Positions 17,684 through 27,845 of a DNA stretch of 64,000 bases are shown piece by piece. Positions within the stretch are counted from its first letter, which is position 1. Each line of letters opens with the position of its first letter. Made by a program: the position numbers and the translations under genes. Under the pieces are notes generated by a model that ran no database searches, was not told the DNA's origin, and was given only the letters and a program-made list of their open reading frames with translations. This DNA is from Cyanobacteria bacterium RI_101 (GTDB taxonomy: Bacteria; Cyanobacteriota; Cyanobacteriia; Cyanobacteriales; Microcystaceae), in the NCBI GenBank assembly GCA_016471375.1, contig WGLZ01000090.1, positions 1 through 64,000 of the forward strand, in the 5' to 3' direction.

Positions 17684-17893
17684 ATGCAAGTTAGCGCGCG
17701 AAATTCTCTCAAAGGCGTTATCCAGTCGATTCATGTCGGCGCTGTTAACGCCGAAATTACCCTAGAAATTGGGCCGGGTTTAACGGTCGTTTCCGTGATC
17801 ACCAAAGCCTCCGCCGAGGCCCTAGATTTGACGGTCGGTCAGGAGGCTTACGCCGTTATTAAGGCTAGCGATGTTTTAGTCGCCGTTGACTAA
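17684..17893 (+). CDS. mop: Molbindin (Mop), single TOBE molybdate-binding domain
   Basis: A 69-residue single-domain protein: SARNSLKGVIQSIHVGAVNAEI at the start, TVVSVITKASAEALDLTVGQ in the middle, and EAYAVIKASDVLVAVD at the end. Together these are the Mop/TOBE fold that oligomerises and stores molybdate or tungstate in the cytosol. I chose ATG 17684, behind a GGAG ribosome site, rather than the longer track ORF from 17585. It is divergent from modA and probably buffers molybdenum for nitrogenase cofactor assembly. Confidence 0.88.
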   Translation: MQVSARNSLKGVIQSIHVGAVNAEITLEIGPGLTVVSVITKASAEALDLTVGQEAYAVIKASDVLVAVD

Positions 17894-17958
17894 TCTAAAT
17901 CCGATTTCCCCCTTTCTAAGGTTTCGGTATATATACATCTAGCCATTAGTCTCTTTTT

Positions 17959-18043
17959 GCCCCCCCAGCCCCCCAACTTTGGGGGGAGTTCGGAATTTTT
18001 CTCAGTTCAAAGTCCCCCAGAATTGGGGGATTTAGGGGGCTGG
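17959..18043. repeat. Palindromic C/G-tract repeat
   Basis: CCAGCCCCCCAACTTTGGGG on the left is answered by CCCCCAGAATTGGGGGATTT AGGGGGCTGG on the right, giving nested inverted repeats. It is related to other CCCCCTAA/GGGGG elements in the window, such as 30640-30675. Confidence 0.6.
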
Positions 18044-18054
18044 AGCCGCTAGCG

Positions 18055-18330
18055 TCAAAAGGAAGACAGAGAATTAATTTGCACAACCTTGAGATTGGTT
18101 TGACCCGTTTTCGTTTTCAGTTGGGAATGAACCAAAACTTGGATCATTTGGTTATAGCCTAACTCAAGGGGAAGGGTCTTTTGCGCTTGGGGCGAAACCG
18201 AGAGAAAAACGGCGCCTTTGGGGGTGGCGAGTTGCAAGTATTTGGCTCTATTGCCGGGTTCAAAAAATCCTAAAAATTCTCCCTGAAGCGTAAAGGATTG
18301 GGGGGCCGGTTTTTTTTGTAGGGTAGTCAT
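18055..18330 (-). CDS. Conserved hypothetical protein at the end of the nif arm
   Basis: A 91-residue protein, rich in beta-prone stretches (GEFLGFFEPGNRAKYLQLATPKGAVFLSVS), that could form an OB-like barrel; I do not recognise the family. It begins 12 bp after the nifT stop with AGGAG in that gap, so it is translationally close to nifT and is very likely the last gene of the nifVZT transcript. A nitrogenase-related function is inferred from position alone. Confidence 0.6.
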   Translation of the reverse strand: MTTLQKKPAPQSFTLQGEFLGFFEPGNRAKYLQLATPKGAVFLSVSPQAQKTLPLELGYNQMIQVLVHSQLKTKTGQTNLKVVQINSLSSF

Positions 18331-18342
18331 AACTCATTTCTC

Positions 18343-18546
18343 CTAATTTAGTCTTTTGGCTTCAATAGTTTGGGGAAGTTTGATGGGTTCTTCTAAAAGC
18401 GGAATGGAGAGTTCCCAACCATTAGCGAGGGTGAATACTTTCCCCGCCTCGGTAATTTCTTCTTTAACCACTTCCTCTTCTAGATCCTTTTTCGCCACAT
18501 AGACGACGAGGTGATCCTGACAGTTTTTACGGAGCATGACTTTCAT
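18343..18546 (-). CDS. nifT: NifT/FixU family protein
   Basis: A 67-residue protein whose opening MKVMLRKN and body (VVYVAKKDLEEEVV, TLANGWELSIPLLEEP, LPQTIEAKRLN) match NifT/FixU. The family is small and nif-linked, and its role is not established; mutants elsewhere have mild phenotypes. The gene lies between nifZ and the 91-residue hypothetical gene. The 294-bp gap to nifZ is filled by repeats. Confidence 0.88.
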   Translation of the reverse strand: MKVMLRKNCQDHLVVYVAKKDLEEEVVKEEITEAGKVFTLANGWELSIPLLEEPIKLPQTIEAKRLN

Positions 18547-18840
18547 AAATTTAATTCCTAAGCGTGTCGAAGTGGGGACTTTGAATCCGGTTCCCCCCTT
18601 TCAAAGGGGTGCTATAGCAATTTGCAGACGGGTGAGAACAACGTTCGTTTGCCCTCATCCCCCGGCCCCTTCTCCCAATTCTGGGAGAAGGGGAGCCAAA
18701 ACCCTATTTATATCTAGGTTTTAAGTCCCTCTCCCCGGCTCCTGAGCTTGTCGAAGGAGGGAGAGGGATTTAGGGCGAGGGTCAGACCGGGCAAGAATGT
18801 TCCTCGGTTGAGAGAATACTGCTATAGGAGATTCTGACAT
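18547..18840. repeat. Repeat-filled spacer between nifZ and nifT
   Basis: It contains a 56-bp block (18650-18705, TGCCCTCATCCCCCGGCCCC...) identical to 25435-25490. It also holds a CTCCCTCTCCCC/GGAGGGAGAGGG-type inverted region and, near 18782-18830, a sequence that is the reverse complement of the repeat near 35594-35632 (GAGAGAATAnTGCTATA). No gene is seen. Confidence 0.7.
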
Positions 18841-19140
18841 TTATGTATAGACGGTAGCCTCTTTCAAGTTAGGCGCCGTTTCAACCTCCGCCGATTCCAT
18901 TTCTCTAGCCCGGCAACCTACCACATAGCCTTTCTCTAAAAAATGAATGGCGTAGATATAGTAAGTTTGCAGAAAGGTGCCAATGCCGACCACGTAGCCA
19001 ACATCGCCTTTCTTGGCCAAATGTTCCCCCAGTTCCTTACCCGGAAAGGTGCCGTCGTTGCGAATCAGTTTTTTAATTCTGATTTTTTCCCCCATCTCAA
19101 ACTGAGGCGGGCTATCAATTTCAATCTCGCTAGTTTGCAT
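18841..19140 (-). CDS. nifZ: NifZ, nitrogenase MoFe-protein maturation factor
   Basis: A 99-residue protein with the NifZ signature: GEKIRIKKLIRNDGTFPG, KKGDVGYVVGIGTFLQ, YIYAIHFLEKGYVVGCRARE. NifZ helps form the second P-cluster of the MoFe protein. Its ATG lies inside the end of nifV (11-bp overlap), indicating translational coupling. Confidence 0.92.
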   Translation of the reverse strand: MQTSEIEIDSPPQFEMGEKIRIKKLIRNDGTFPGKELGEHLAKKGDVGYVVGIGTFLQTYYIYAIHFLEKGYVVGCRAREMESAEVETAPNLKEATVYT

Positions 19141-20260
19141 AGGTCAACTCCCGTTGATAGGCTAAATTGAGAACTTCTTCAGAGGTGAGGTTGCGTTTAA
19201 CCTCCATGGAACAGCGCCGGACGCTTTCGAGGAGCGATTGCAGAGCCTCTGGAGAAAGGATAATCCCCTGGGAAACGAGAAGGGTTTCAATAAACCGCCG
19301 CCCGGAATGTTTCCCCGCCACCAATCGGCGCTCTCCCCCCACCATTTCCGGGGCAAAGGGTTCGTAAGTCTGGGGATTTTTGAGCACGCCCGCGGAGTGG
19401 ATGCCCGACTCATGGGCAAAGGCGTTCTCCCCCACAATGGCTTTCCAGGGCGGTAAATGATTGCCCGACGCGCGAGACACGAGTTGGGAAAGTTCCTTCA
19501 ATCGAGAGGTATCAATCCCTAACTTAATGCCGTAAATTTGCTTCAGCGCCATGACAATTTCTTCCAGCGCCGCGTTGCCCGCCCGTTCTCCTAAACCATT
19601 AACGGTGGTGTTGACGGAAGTGGCTCCGGCTTTGATACCCGCTAGGGAATTAGCCGTAGCTAAACCAAAATCGTTATGGGTGTGCATTTCCACCGGAATG
19701 GTTAGATTTTGCACAAGTCTTTGCACCTGTTGATAGGTTCCAAAGGGATCTAAAATGCCCACGGTGTCGCAAAAACGGAAGCGGGAAACGCCCCAAGTTT
19801 GCGCTTGTTGAAGCAATTCTAGAAGAAAATTAGGGTCGGCCCGGGAGGAATCTTCGCCCCCCAGCGCCACAAATAATCCCTGATCCTTGGCAAAATTCAC
19901 CGTGTCCCGCAACTGCCGGAGCATTTTGGCAATGTCTCCCTGGAATTTGACCTCAATTTGAATCGGAGAGACGGGAATCGAAATATGGGCTCGTTGCAGA
20001 CCGCAGGATAAAGAGTGCGCCACGTCGCCTCGCACCGCTCGATTCCAACCAATCAGATCCGCCTTTAAACCTAAGCGATTAATGGCGCTGATGGCTTCTT
20101 GTTCCGGCGCTCCCATGGCGGGAATACCGACTTCCAACTCCTGCACGCCCATAGAATCGAGGAGCGCCGCGATAGCTATTTTTTCCTCTAGGGTAAAGGC
20201 GACGCCAGCGGCCTGTTCCCCATCCCGGAGAGTCGTGTCGTTAATGCGGATGGTTTGCAT
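19130..20260 (-). CDS. nifV: Homocitrate synthase
   Basis: A 376-residue enzyme that condenses acetyl-CoA with 2-oxoglutarate to homocitrate, the organic ligand of FeMo-cofactor. The DRE-TIM motif is [17 protein letters not shown] at the start, the metal-binding HxH is [16 protein letters not shown], and [19 protein letters not shown] is the conserved active-site loop. Together with GKHSG it distinguishes the homocitrate/isopropylmalate synthase family; nif context and length favour NifV over LeuA. It overlaps nifZ at its 3' end. The 187-bp gap to nifK contains an 83-bp terminal-inverted-repeat element. Confidence 0.93.
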   Translation of the reverse strand: MQTIRINDTTLRDGEQAAGVAFTLEEKIAIAALLDSMGVQELEVGIPAMGAPEQEAISAINRLGLKADLIGWNRAVRGDVAHSLSCGLQRAHISIPVSPIQIEVKFQGDIAKMLRQLRDTVNFAKDQGLFVALGGEDSSRADPNFLLELLQQAQTWGVSRFRFCDTVGILDPFGTYQQVQRLVQNLTIPVEMHTHNDFGLATANSLAGIKAGATSVNTTVNGLGERAGNAALEEIVMALKQIYGIKLGIDTSRLKELSQLVSRASGNHLPPWKAIVGENAFAHESGIHSAGVLKNPQTYEPFAPEMVGGERRLVAGKHSGRRFIETLLVSQGIILSPEALQSLLESVRRCSMEVKRNLTSEEVLNLAYQRELTYAN

Positions 20261-20328
20261 GGTCTTTACTCGGCTAAGAAGGGGTTGGGAATTAGGGATT
20301 AGGAGTTAGGGATTGGGAAGTAGAGAGA

Positions 20329-20411
20329 ATAGCGATATTCGATGAATTGAGGAGCGCTTTGAGAGCTGAGCGTAGCCGAAGCCCGGACTTCAAGACTTAG
20401 AATATCGCTAT
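20329..20411. repeat. 83-bp MITE-like element with terminal inverted repeats
   Basis: The ends ATAGCGATATTC (20329-20340) and GAATATCGCTAT (20400-20411) are perfect 12-bp inverted repeats. The interior carries the dispersed CTGAGCGTAGCCGAAG repeat. It sits between nifK and nifV and could act as a hairpin or processing site within the transcript. Confidence 0.65.
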
Positions 20412-20447
20412 GTTAATTGAATAATCTACTCCCTATTTTCCTTGGAC

Positions 20448-21983
20448 TTAACGAATCAAATCGTAGGAAATATCCGTTTTCGACGGAATATTACTGTTGC
20501 GATCCAACTCGTCCAGAATCGTGTTGACAATCCAGTTCAAGAGGTTAATCGTCCCTTGATAGCCATAGGTGGCGTAGCGATGGAGGTGATGGCGGTCAAA
20601 GATAGGATAACCAATGCGGACAAAGGGCACTTTCGTATCCCGCCAGAGATATTTCCCGTAGGAATTGCCAATCAACAAATCCACCGGCTCGGTGAAGAGC
20701 AAAGAACGCAGATGCCAGAGGTCTTTGCCGCCCCAAATAGTGGCGTTAGCGCCGAAGGGACTGCTATCCAGTAGCGCGCGCAGTTCGGTTTCAAAAGCGG
20801 GGTTGCTGTTAGAAACTAAAATGTGAATAGGTTCGGCGCCGACTTCGAGGAGGAATTGGGTCAAACCAATCACCAAGTCGGGATCTCCGTAGAGGGCGAT
20901 CCGTTTGCCGTGGAGCCAAGCCTGGGAATCCGTTAAGGCGTCCACCGCCCGGCCCCGCTCGTCTTCCAATTCCTGGGGAATAGGTTGCCCCGTCAGCGCC
21001 GATAATTTAATCAAAAACTCATCGGTGCCGCGAATGCCGACGGGACGACAAACTGCGGTCGGTTGTTTCCAGTCTTTTTCGATATACTCCCGCGTTTTAA
21101 CGGTGGAATAGGCTTGGAAGGCGATGGTGGCTTCGGCGTTGACGGAATCCGCCGCCACTTCTAAGGGCGTGCCGCCGGGATACATCGTGTAGGTGCCATT
21201 GTTGGGAGAATCCAGATAATCGGAGTTATCCGCTAAAAGGGTGTAATTCACCCCCATGACCTCCGCTAGGCGCTTGACTTCCCGTAGGTTGCCAATATAG
21301 GTTTCAAAACCGGGAATAAAGTTAATTTTCCCGTTTTTAGTTTCCGTTTTTTTGCCTTCTGTTAGGTTGGTCAAAATCCCCTTGAGCATATTGTCATAAC
21401 CCGTAATATGGGAGCCAATAAAACTGGGCGTATGGGCAAAAGGCAGGGGAAAATCTTCGGGGACAGAGCCTTTTTCCTTGGCGGTTTTTGTGAAAGCTTG
21501 CAGGTCGTCGCCAATGACTTCCGCCATGCAGGTGGTGCAGACCGCAATCATTTTGGGATTGTACAAATTATAGGAGGTGGCTAAGCCCTCTACCATATTG
21601 TTCAAGCCGCCAAAGACCGCCGCGTCTTCCGTCATCGAGGAAGAAACCGCCGAGAACGGTTCTTTGAAATGGCGAGTGAAATGACTGCGGAAATAGGCGA
21701 CGCAACCTTGGGAACCGTGGACAAAGGGGAGGGTTTTCTCAAAACCCACCGCGGCTAAAATAGCGCCGAGGGGTTGACAGGCTTTGGCGGGATTAATGGT
21801 CAGCGCCTCCCGAGCGAAGTTTTTCTCCCGGTATTCCCAGGTTTTCGTCCATTCTCCGGTCTCGGCGACAAGAGTTTCGGGATGGCAACCTTCAAATTCT
21901 TTTTTGTTGGCAAAGAGTTCCTGATATTCGGGATCATGGAAAAGTTGCCCGTGGTCTTTGATAGCGTGTATATCTTGCGGCAT
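20448..21983 (-). CDS. nifK: Nitrogenase molybdenum-iron protein beta chain
   Basis: A 511-residue beta subunit of the MoFe protein, which with NifD holds the P-cluster. P-cluster Cys ligands are visible in [30 protein letters not shown] and [29 protein letters not shown] follows. Length is normal and no residue is missing. Unusually, it is separated from nifD by 622 bp containing an opposite-strand four-helix-bundle gene and purine-rich tracts. Transcription from nifH must therefore cross that insertion, or nifK needs its own promoter. Confidence 0.98.
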   Translation of the reverse strand: MPQDIHAIKDHGQLFHDPEYQELFANKKEFEGCHPETLVAETGEWTKTWEYREKNFAREALTINPAKACQPLGAILAAVGFEKTLPFVHGSQGCVAYFRSHFTRHFKEPFSAVSSSMTEDAAVFGGLNNMVEGLATSYNLYNPKMIAVCTTCMAEVIGDDLQAFTKTAKEKGSVPEDFPLPFAHTPSFIGSHITGYDNMLKGILTNLTEGKKTETKNGKINFIPGFETYIGNLREVKRLAEVMGVNYTLLADNSDYLDSPNNGTYTMYPGGTPLEVAADSVNAEATIAFQAYSTVKTREYIEKDWKQPTAVCRPVGIRGTDEFLIKLSALTGQPIPQELEDERGRAVDALTDSQAWLHGKRIALYGDPDLVIGLTQFLLEVGAEPIHILVSNSNPAFETELRALLDSSPFGANATIWGGKDLWHLRSLLFTEPVDLLIGNSYGKYLWRDTKVPFVRIGYPIFDRHHLHRYATYGYQGTINLLNWIVNTILDELDRNSNIPSKTDISYDLIR

Positions 21984-22009
21984 GATTCAAACTCCGGTTT
22001 GTTGGTAAG

Positions 22010-22076
22010 GGTGGGTGTGGGAAGAAGGGGAGGAAAGGGAGGAGGGGGAGGAAATGGGGGAAGATGGAGGGGATGA
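22010..22076. repeat. Purine-rich GGGAGGA tract, left flank of insertion
   Basis: The plus strand is almost purely G and A (GTGGGAAGAAGGGGAGGAAA...), and a similar tract (GTGGGAAGAGGGGGAGGAG...) reappears at 22493-22530 on the other side of the four-helix-bundle gene. The two flank the gene as degenerate direct repeats. Confidence 0.7.
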
Positions 22077-22095
22077 GTTTTTAGGGGTTGGGGTA

Positions 22096-22488
22096 ATGAC
22101 GGACGAGATGAACCGGTCTTTGAAAACCCATGAGGATTTGGCGGTTTATCAGTTGGCTTTCGCCAGCGCCATGAACATCTTTGAGTGTTCTAAAAAGTTT
22201 CCTATCGAGGAAAGATACTCATTGACTGACCAAATCCGGCGCTCTTCTCGGTCGGTTTGCGCTAATTTTGCCGAGGCTTGGAGAAAACGGCGCTATCGGG
22301 CGGCTTTTATCGCCAAGTTAAGCGATTGCGAAGCGGAAGCGGCGGAGACCCAAGTTTGGCTTAAATTCGCAGTTAAGTGTCAATACCTTAGTCCTGAAGA
22401 AGGGAGAGAACTTTACCAAACCTACAATCAAATTTTGAGCGGTTTAGTGAAGATGATTCATTCGCCTGAGAAGTGGGTGATTTCTTAG
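22096..22488 (+). CDS. Four-helix-bundle protein, 23S rRNA-intervening-sequence (IVP) family
   Basis: The 130-residue product begins NRSLKTHEDLAVYQLAFASA and continues with YSLTDQIRRSSRSVCANFAEAW, KLSDCEAEAAETQVWLKFA and YNQILSGLVKMI. This is the TIGR02436/IVP four-helix bundle, first found in sequences inserted in 23S rRNA genes and related to Avd accessory proteins of retroelements. Its function is unknown. I use ATG 22096 because the upstream part of the track ORF is only a Glu/Gly-rich reading of the purine tract. The gene lies on the strand opposite to nifD and nifK, wedged between them and flanked by purine tracts, which suggests a mobile cassette. Confidence 0.85.
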   Translation: MTDEMNRSLKTHEDLAVYQLAFASAMNIFECSKKFPIEERYSLTDQIRRSSRSVCANFAEAWRKRRYRAAFIAKLSDCEAEAAETQVWLKFAVKCQYLSPEEGRELYQTYNQILSGLVKMIHSPEKWVIS

Positions 22489-22605
22489 GAGAGTGGGAAG
22501 AGGGGGAGGAGTGGGAAGAGTGGGAGGAGGTAAAAGTACTATCCTCCATGTCTCCCCTTTCTTCCCTTTCCCCCATGTCCTCCCTTTCCTCCAGATCCCT
22601 CATCT
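22489..22605. repeat. Purine tract followed by inverted pyrimidine tract
   Basis: GAGTGGGAAGAGGGGGAGGA (from 22490) is followed by TCTCCCCTTTCTTCCCTTTC and TCCTCCCTTTCCTCCAG (to about 22595), so the block can fold on itself. The same pyrimidine-rich type recurs before hesB at 36473-36556. Confidence 0.65.
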
Positions 22606-24084
22606 CTACTTCCAGGGAGCGCCGATTAAGGCCCAAGTCGGACTGTTTAGCGCCAAGTCCATGTCCCGAGCGAAGATAGCGAAACCGTCATAGCCGTGGT
22701 AGGGGCCGGAATAGTCCCAAGAGTGCATTTGGCGGAAGGGCAGGGCCATTTTTTGGAAGACGTATTTTTCCTTAATGCCCGAAGCGATCAGATCCGGTTT
22801 CAAAGCTTTGACAAACTCCTCAAATTCGTAGGCGGAAACGTCGTCGTAAATGAGGGTGCCGTCTTCGACGTAATTGGTCGTCCGTTTGTAGTCGTCGTTG
22901 TGACCAAACTCATAGCCGGTGCCGACCAGTTTCATGCCTAGATCGTAGAAGGCGGGGACAACGTGGCGGGGACGGAGACCGCCCACCATTAGAGCGACGG
23001 TTTTCCCTTCCAAACGGGGACGGAATTTATCAATCACCGCTTGACATTGGGCTTCGTATTTGGCGATGACCGCTTCGGCGTTGGCTTGAATCGTTTCGTC
23101 AAATTTAGCGGCGATGGCCCGCAGAGATTCGGCGATTTTGGTGGGGCCAAAGAAGTTATATTCCAGCCAAGGAATGCCGTAGGTTTCTTCCATGTGGCGG
23201 GTAATATAGTTCATGGAGCGGTAGCAGTGAACCAAATTTAACTTGACGCCGGTGGTGAGCATCATTTCGTTAAAGGTGCCGTCTCCCGACCATTGGGCTA
23301 CCACTCGCAGGCCGATTTCTTCCAGTAAAATCCGACTCGACCAAGCGTCGCCGCCAATGTTGTAATCCCCGATAATGGCGACGTCGTAGGGCGTGGTTTC
23401 CACTCCTAAACCGCCCTCTTTTTTGGCTTTATCAGCTCGGGGGAAGACCCAATCCCGAATGGCGTCGTTGGCGATGTGGTGTCCAAGGGATTGAGAAACG
23501 CCCCGGAACCCTTCGCAACGAACGGGAATCACCGGTTTGCCGATTTCTTTACTGGCTTTTTTGGAAACCGCTTCGATGTCGTCCCCAATTAAGCCAATGG
23601 GACACTCTGACTGCACCGAAACGCCCTGATTGAGCGGAAAGAGGACTTCAATTTCTTCGATCAGTTTGGCGAGTTTTTTATCTCCGCCAAAGACAATGTC
23701 CCGTTCCTGAAAGTCCGAGGTAAATTGCATCGTGCCGAAGCTATCAACCCCGGTGGTGCCAATGTAATAATTTCGACGCCCAGACCAAGAGTAGTAGCCG
23801 CAACCCACAGGGCCATGACTGATGTGCACCATGTCTTTAATCGGCCCCCAGACCACGCCCTTCGAGCCAGCGTAGGCGCAACCCCGGGTGGTCATGGAAC
23901 CGGGCACGGATTTGATATTGGATTTGACGCCGCAGTCGGATTTCCCTTCTTCATAGACGTTGAGATGTTTGGCCCGTTTCTTCTGCGCTTTTTCAGGATA
24001 AGCTTCCAGAACCTCTTGAATCAGAGCCTTTTTCTCTTCGTTCGTCTCAACGGTGGGGGGATTGGGTAAGGTGGCAGTAGTCAT
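22606..24084 (-). CDS. nifD: Nitrogenase molybdenum-iron protein alpha chain
   Basis: A 492-residue catalytic alpha subunit. P-cluster Cys ligands are in [12 protein letters not shown] (about residue 69), [13 protein letters not shown] (about 95) and [13 protein letters not shown]. The FeMo-cofactor ligands are Cys in [10 protein letters not shown] and His in [16 protein letters not shown]. All are present and the gene is intact, with no nifD excision element of the heterocyst type. It follows nifH by 91 bp containing a strong hairpin. The downstream neighbour on the same strand, nifK, is displaced by the insertion at 22.0-22.6 kb. Confidence 0.98.
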   Translation of the reverse strand: MTTATLPNPPTVETNEEKKALIQEVLEAYPEKAQKKRAKHLNVYEEGKSDCGVKSNIKSVPGSMTTRGCAYAGSKGVVWGPIKDMVHISHGPVGCGYYSWSGRRNYYIGTTGVDSFGTMQFTSDFQERDIVFGGDKKLAKLIEEIEVLFPLNQGVSVQSECPIGLIGDDIEAVSKKASKEIGKPVIPVRCEGFRGVSQSLGHHIANDAIRDWVFPRADKAKKEGGLGVETTPYDVAIIGDYNIGGDAWSSRILLEEIGLRVVAQWSGDGTFNEMMLTTGVKLNLVHCYRSMNYITRHMEETYGIPWLEYNFFGPTKIAESLRAIAAKFDETIQANAEAVIAKYEAQCQAVIDKFRPRLEGKTVALMVGGLRPRHVVPAFYDLGMKLVGTGYEFGHNDDYKRTTNYVEDGTLIYDDVSAYEFEEFVKALKPDLIASGIKEKYVFQKMALPFRQMHSWDYSGPYHGYDGFAIFARDMDLALNSPTWALIGAPWK

Positions 24085-24130
24085 GGTAAAATCCTGCGTA
24101 TTGCGATTTGAATTTGGAAAAGTTGATGAG

Positions 24131-24164
24131 ACCCCCGCCTAATTCCGGCATGGAGAGCGGGGGT
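24131..24164 (-). promoter_or_regulatory. nifH-nifD intercistronic hairpin
   Basis: A perfect 8-bp stem, ACCCCCGC (24131-24138) with GCGGGGGT (24157-24164), lies between nifH and nifD. In other diazotrophs a stem-loop here protects the 3' end of nifH mRNA and raises NifH over NifDK. No T-run follows in the nif direction, so it is not a simple terminator. Confidence 0.6.
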
Positions 24165-24175
24165 ATTTTCTTGAG

Positions 24176-25434
<1,259 letters not shown>

Positions 25435-25533
25435 TGCCCTCATCCCCCGGCCCCTTCTCCCAATTCTGGGAGAAGGGGAGCCAAAACCCTGTTTTGATTT
25501 ATTGATATCTGATAACTGATATCTGTCATCTGA
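25435..25533. repeat. Dispersed 56-bp repeat plus STRR heptamers after nifU
   Basis: 25435-25490 is identical to 18650-18705. It is followed by TGATATCTGATAACTGATATCTGTCATC up to the nifU stop; on the nifU strand this reads CAGATGACAGATATCAGTTATCAG starting directly after the TGA. Confidence 0.8.
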
Positions 25534-26433
25534 TCAAACCGCCTCCACCACTAGGGTGGGTAAAACCAAATCCCGCAGACGGGTTTCAATCGCGCCTTTG
25601 AGGGTTTCATTGCGGCTAGCGCAGGAGTCGCAAGCGCCTTTAAGAGTGACTAAAACCCGGTCGCCAACGATGTCGTAGAGTTCCACGTCTCCGCCGTCCG
25701 CCAATAAAAAGGGGCGAATCTCCTGCTCCAGAACGTTCTGAACCAAAGTCATCTTTTGCAGATTAGTCAAGGGTTTCAGCGCCGGGGTTGAAGTGGGAGC
25801 GCCGGCGTGGACAATCTCATTAACGGTCTGGATGCTCTTTTCTTGGTCTGTTAACACCGAAGCTAAAATATCGTCGATGTTGAACAAACAGGAGCCGCAA
25901 CCGCCGCCGGCTTTGACGTAATTAGTAACCTGCTCGGCGGTGGTTAAACCGTTTTCAATAATGATGCGACGGATACGACTATCGGTAATGCCGTAACAGC
26001 TACAGACCAAGGCGCCTTCGTCTTCGTCATGGCAATCTAAGGGAATGCCTCGATAGTTGTAAATCGCCGCTTCCAGCGCCTCTTGCCCCATGACGGAGCA
26101 GTGCATTTTCGCTTCCGGTAAACCGCCTAAATAGTCGGCGATTTCCTGATTGGTCACTTTCAGCGCTTGATCGAGGGTTAAACCTTTGACTAACTCGGTT
26201 AAAGCGGAGGAAGAGGCGATGGCGCTGGTGCAACCAAAGGTTTGGAAACGGGCGTCGAGAATATTGTCCGCCTCGATATTAATTTTCAGGTGTAGGCGGA
26301 GGGCGTCGCCGCAGGCGATACTTCCCACTTCCCCAAAGACCACGGCGACGCCGGGTTCGTCTGTTTTTTCAATCAATCCCTGATTTTTAGGATTGTAGAA
26401 AAGTTCCATTACTTTTTCAGTGTAGTCCCACAT
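25534..26433 (-). CDS. nifU: NifU Fe-S cluster scaffold
   Basis: A 299-residue modular scaffold for building Fe-S clusters of nitrogenase. The N-terminal IscU-like domain has Cys in GSIACGDAL, TFGCTSAIA and KMHCSVMGQ. The central [2Fe-2S] domain has VCSCYG and GGGCGSC. The C-terminal Nfu domain has GACDSCASR. ATG at 26433 (MWDYTEKVMELFYNPKNQG, the typical NifU start) is preferred to the TTG two codons upstream. It lies between nifS and nifH on the same strand. STRR heptamers abut its stop codon and also occur just upstream of its start. Confidence 0.97.
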   Translation of the reverse strand: MWDYTEKVMELFYNPKNQGLIEKTDEPGVAVVFGEVGSIACGDALRLHLKINIEADNILDARFQTFGCTSAIASSSALTELVKGLTLDQALKVTNQEIADYLGGLPEAKMHCSVMGQEALEAAIYNYRGIPLDCHDEDEGALVCSCYGITDSRIRRIIIENGLTTAEQVTNYVKAGGGCGSCLFNIDDILASVLTDQEKSIQTVNEIVHAGAPTSTPALKPLTNLQKMTLVQNVLEQEIRPFLLADGGDVELYDIVGDRVLVTLKGACDSCASRNETLKGAIETRLRDLVLPTLVVEAV

Positions 26434-26566
26434 TTTCAATAACCTCTTTTCAGTGAGCAGATAACAGTTATCAGTTATCAGGGAATGTTTTTGCGCTCAG
26501 GATAAGTCGCTCAGGGCGCGTAGCCAGATCGAGGGCTGAGCGTAGCCGAAGCCCGTATTTCAAAAA

Positions 26567-27775
26567 TTAGCGATTAATGAGAATGTCTTCCTGACGGCTT
26601 TGGAGCCAAGCGACGTCGTCGCTGGTGAAAGGAGACAAATCCCGCAGGCGCTGGACAATACCGGGGAGAACTTCCAAGGCGCGGTTAATTTCCCAGTCGG
26701 TGGTGTAGCGGGAAAGGCTAAAGCGGATGGAGCCGTGGAGAATGGTATAGGGCAACCCCATGGCTTTCAGAACATGGGACGGTTCCAGTGAACCGGAGGT
26801 GCAAGCGGAGCCGGAGGAGGCGCAAATGCCAAATTTATCGAGGGAGAGTAAAATTGCTTCCCCTTCAATGTATTTGAAGCCAATATTGGTAGTGTTGGGG
26901 AGCCGACTGGTCGCGTCGCCGTTGACTTCGCAATCGGGAATGGTCGCGAGAATCACGTCTTCTAAACGGTTTCGCAGTTGGGCTTCCCGTTTAATGGCCT
27001 GGGGCATTTCCCGGAGTTCTAACTCCGCGGCTTTGCCGAGACCGACAATTCCCGCCACGTTTTCCGTCCCGGCCCGGCGCCCCCGCTCCTGATGTCCCCC
27101 GAGGAGGAAAGGACGGAAGCGGAACCCTTTTCTGACAAAGAGCGCCCCGACGCCCTTCGGCGCGTGGAGTTTATGACCGGAGAGGGTAAGTAAATCAATA
27201 GAACTGTTTTTAAGGTTGAGGGGAACCTTACCCACCGCCTGCACCGCGTCCACATGAAAAGCGGCGCCGTAGGACTTGGCTAATTCGCCAATTTGCTCAA
27301 TGGGAAAAATAGTGCCGGTTTCGTTGTTGGCGTACATGGTGGTCACCAGCGCCGTGTCGCCGGTCAAGGCCGCCTCCAGTTCCATCAGATCCAGTTGCCC
27401 TTGACGGTTCACCGACAGGTAAGTGACGCCGTAACCTTGGCGCTCTAGTTGTTTGCAGACATTCAACACGCAGGGGTGCTCCACCTGAGTGGTAATGATC
27501 TGGTTGCGGCTGGGTTGGGCCGCCAGCGCCGCGCGGATAGCGGTATTGTTACTCTCCGTGCCGCAACTGGTGAAAATAATCTCTGTGGCTTCGGCGCCGA
27601 GGAGGGCCGCCACGGATTCGCGAGCTTCTTGGATCGCTTTGCCCACTTGTCCCCCAAAGGTGTGCATGGAGGAGGGATTGCCGTAAAAGTCGGTCAGGTA
27701 GGGCAACAGCGCCGTAACCACTTCCGGGTCGGGCTGGGTGGTGGCGTTATTGTCGAGGTAAATACAGTTGGGCAT
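26567..27775 (-). CDS. nifS: NifS cysteine desulfurase
   Basis: A 402-residue PLP enzyme that supplies sulfur for NifU. The PLP-binding Lys is in LTLSGHKLHAPKG, the cofactor-contacting His in FHVDAVQAVGK, and the persulfide-forming Cys in ASSGSACTSGSLEPSHVL. The start MPNCIYLDNNATTQPDPEV is typical. It starts 70 bp after nifB with no fdxN between them. Confidence 0.97.
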   Translation of the reverse strand: MPNCIYLDNNATTQPDPEVVTALLPYLTDFYGNPSSMHTFGGQVGKAIQEARESVAALLGAEATEIIFTSCGTESNNTAIRAALAAQPSRNQIITTQVEHPCVLNVCKQLERQGYGVTYLSVNRQGQLDLMELEAALTGDTALVTTMYANNETGTIFPIEQIGELAKSYGAAFHVDAVQAVGKVPLNLKNSSIDLLTLSGHKLHAPKGVGALFVRKGFRFRPFLLGGHQERGRRAGTENVAGIVGLGKAAELELREMPQAIKREAQLRNRLEDVILATIPDCEVNGDATSRLPNTTNIGFKYIEGEAILLSLDKFGICASSGSACTSGSLEPSHVLKAMGLPYTILHGSIRFSLSRYTTDWEINRALEVLPGIVQRLRDLSPFTSDDVAWLQSRQEDILINR

Positions 27776-27845
27776 GGATCTTCGCCAAAAGAGTGTTGGT
27801 TAACGTCCCCCAACGCCAACGGTTAGGGGAAAAGCGAGGAGAATC

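Noticed and set aside
22388-22636. Small ORFs rich in Ser, Glu or Pro around the nifD-nifK insertion
   Set aside because: Translations of purine or pyrimidine tracts, not genes.
22606-24084. Heterocyst-type excision element in nifD
   Set aside because: nifD is continuous with all ligands present; the insertion is outside the gene.
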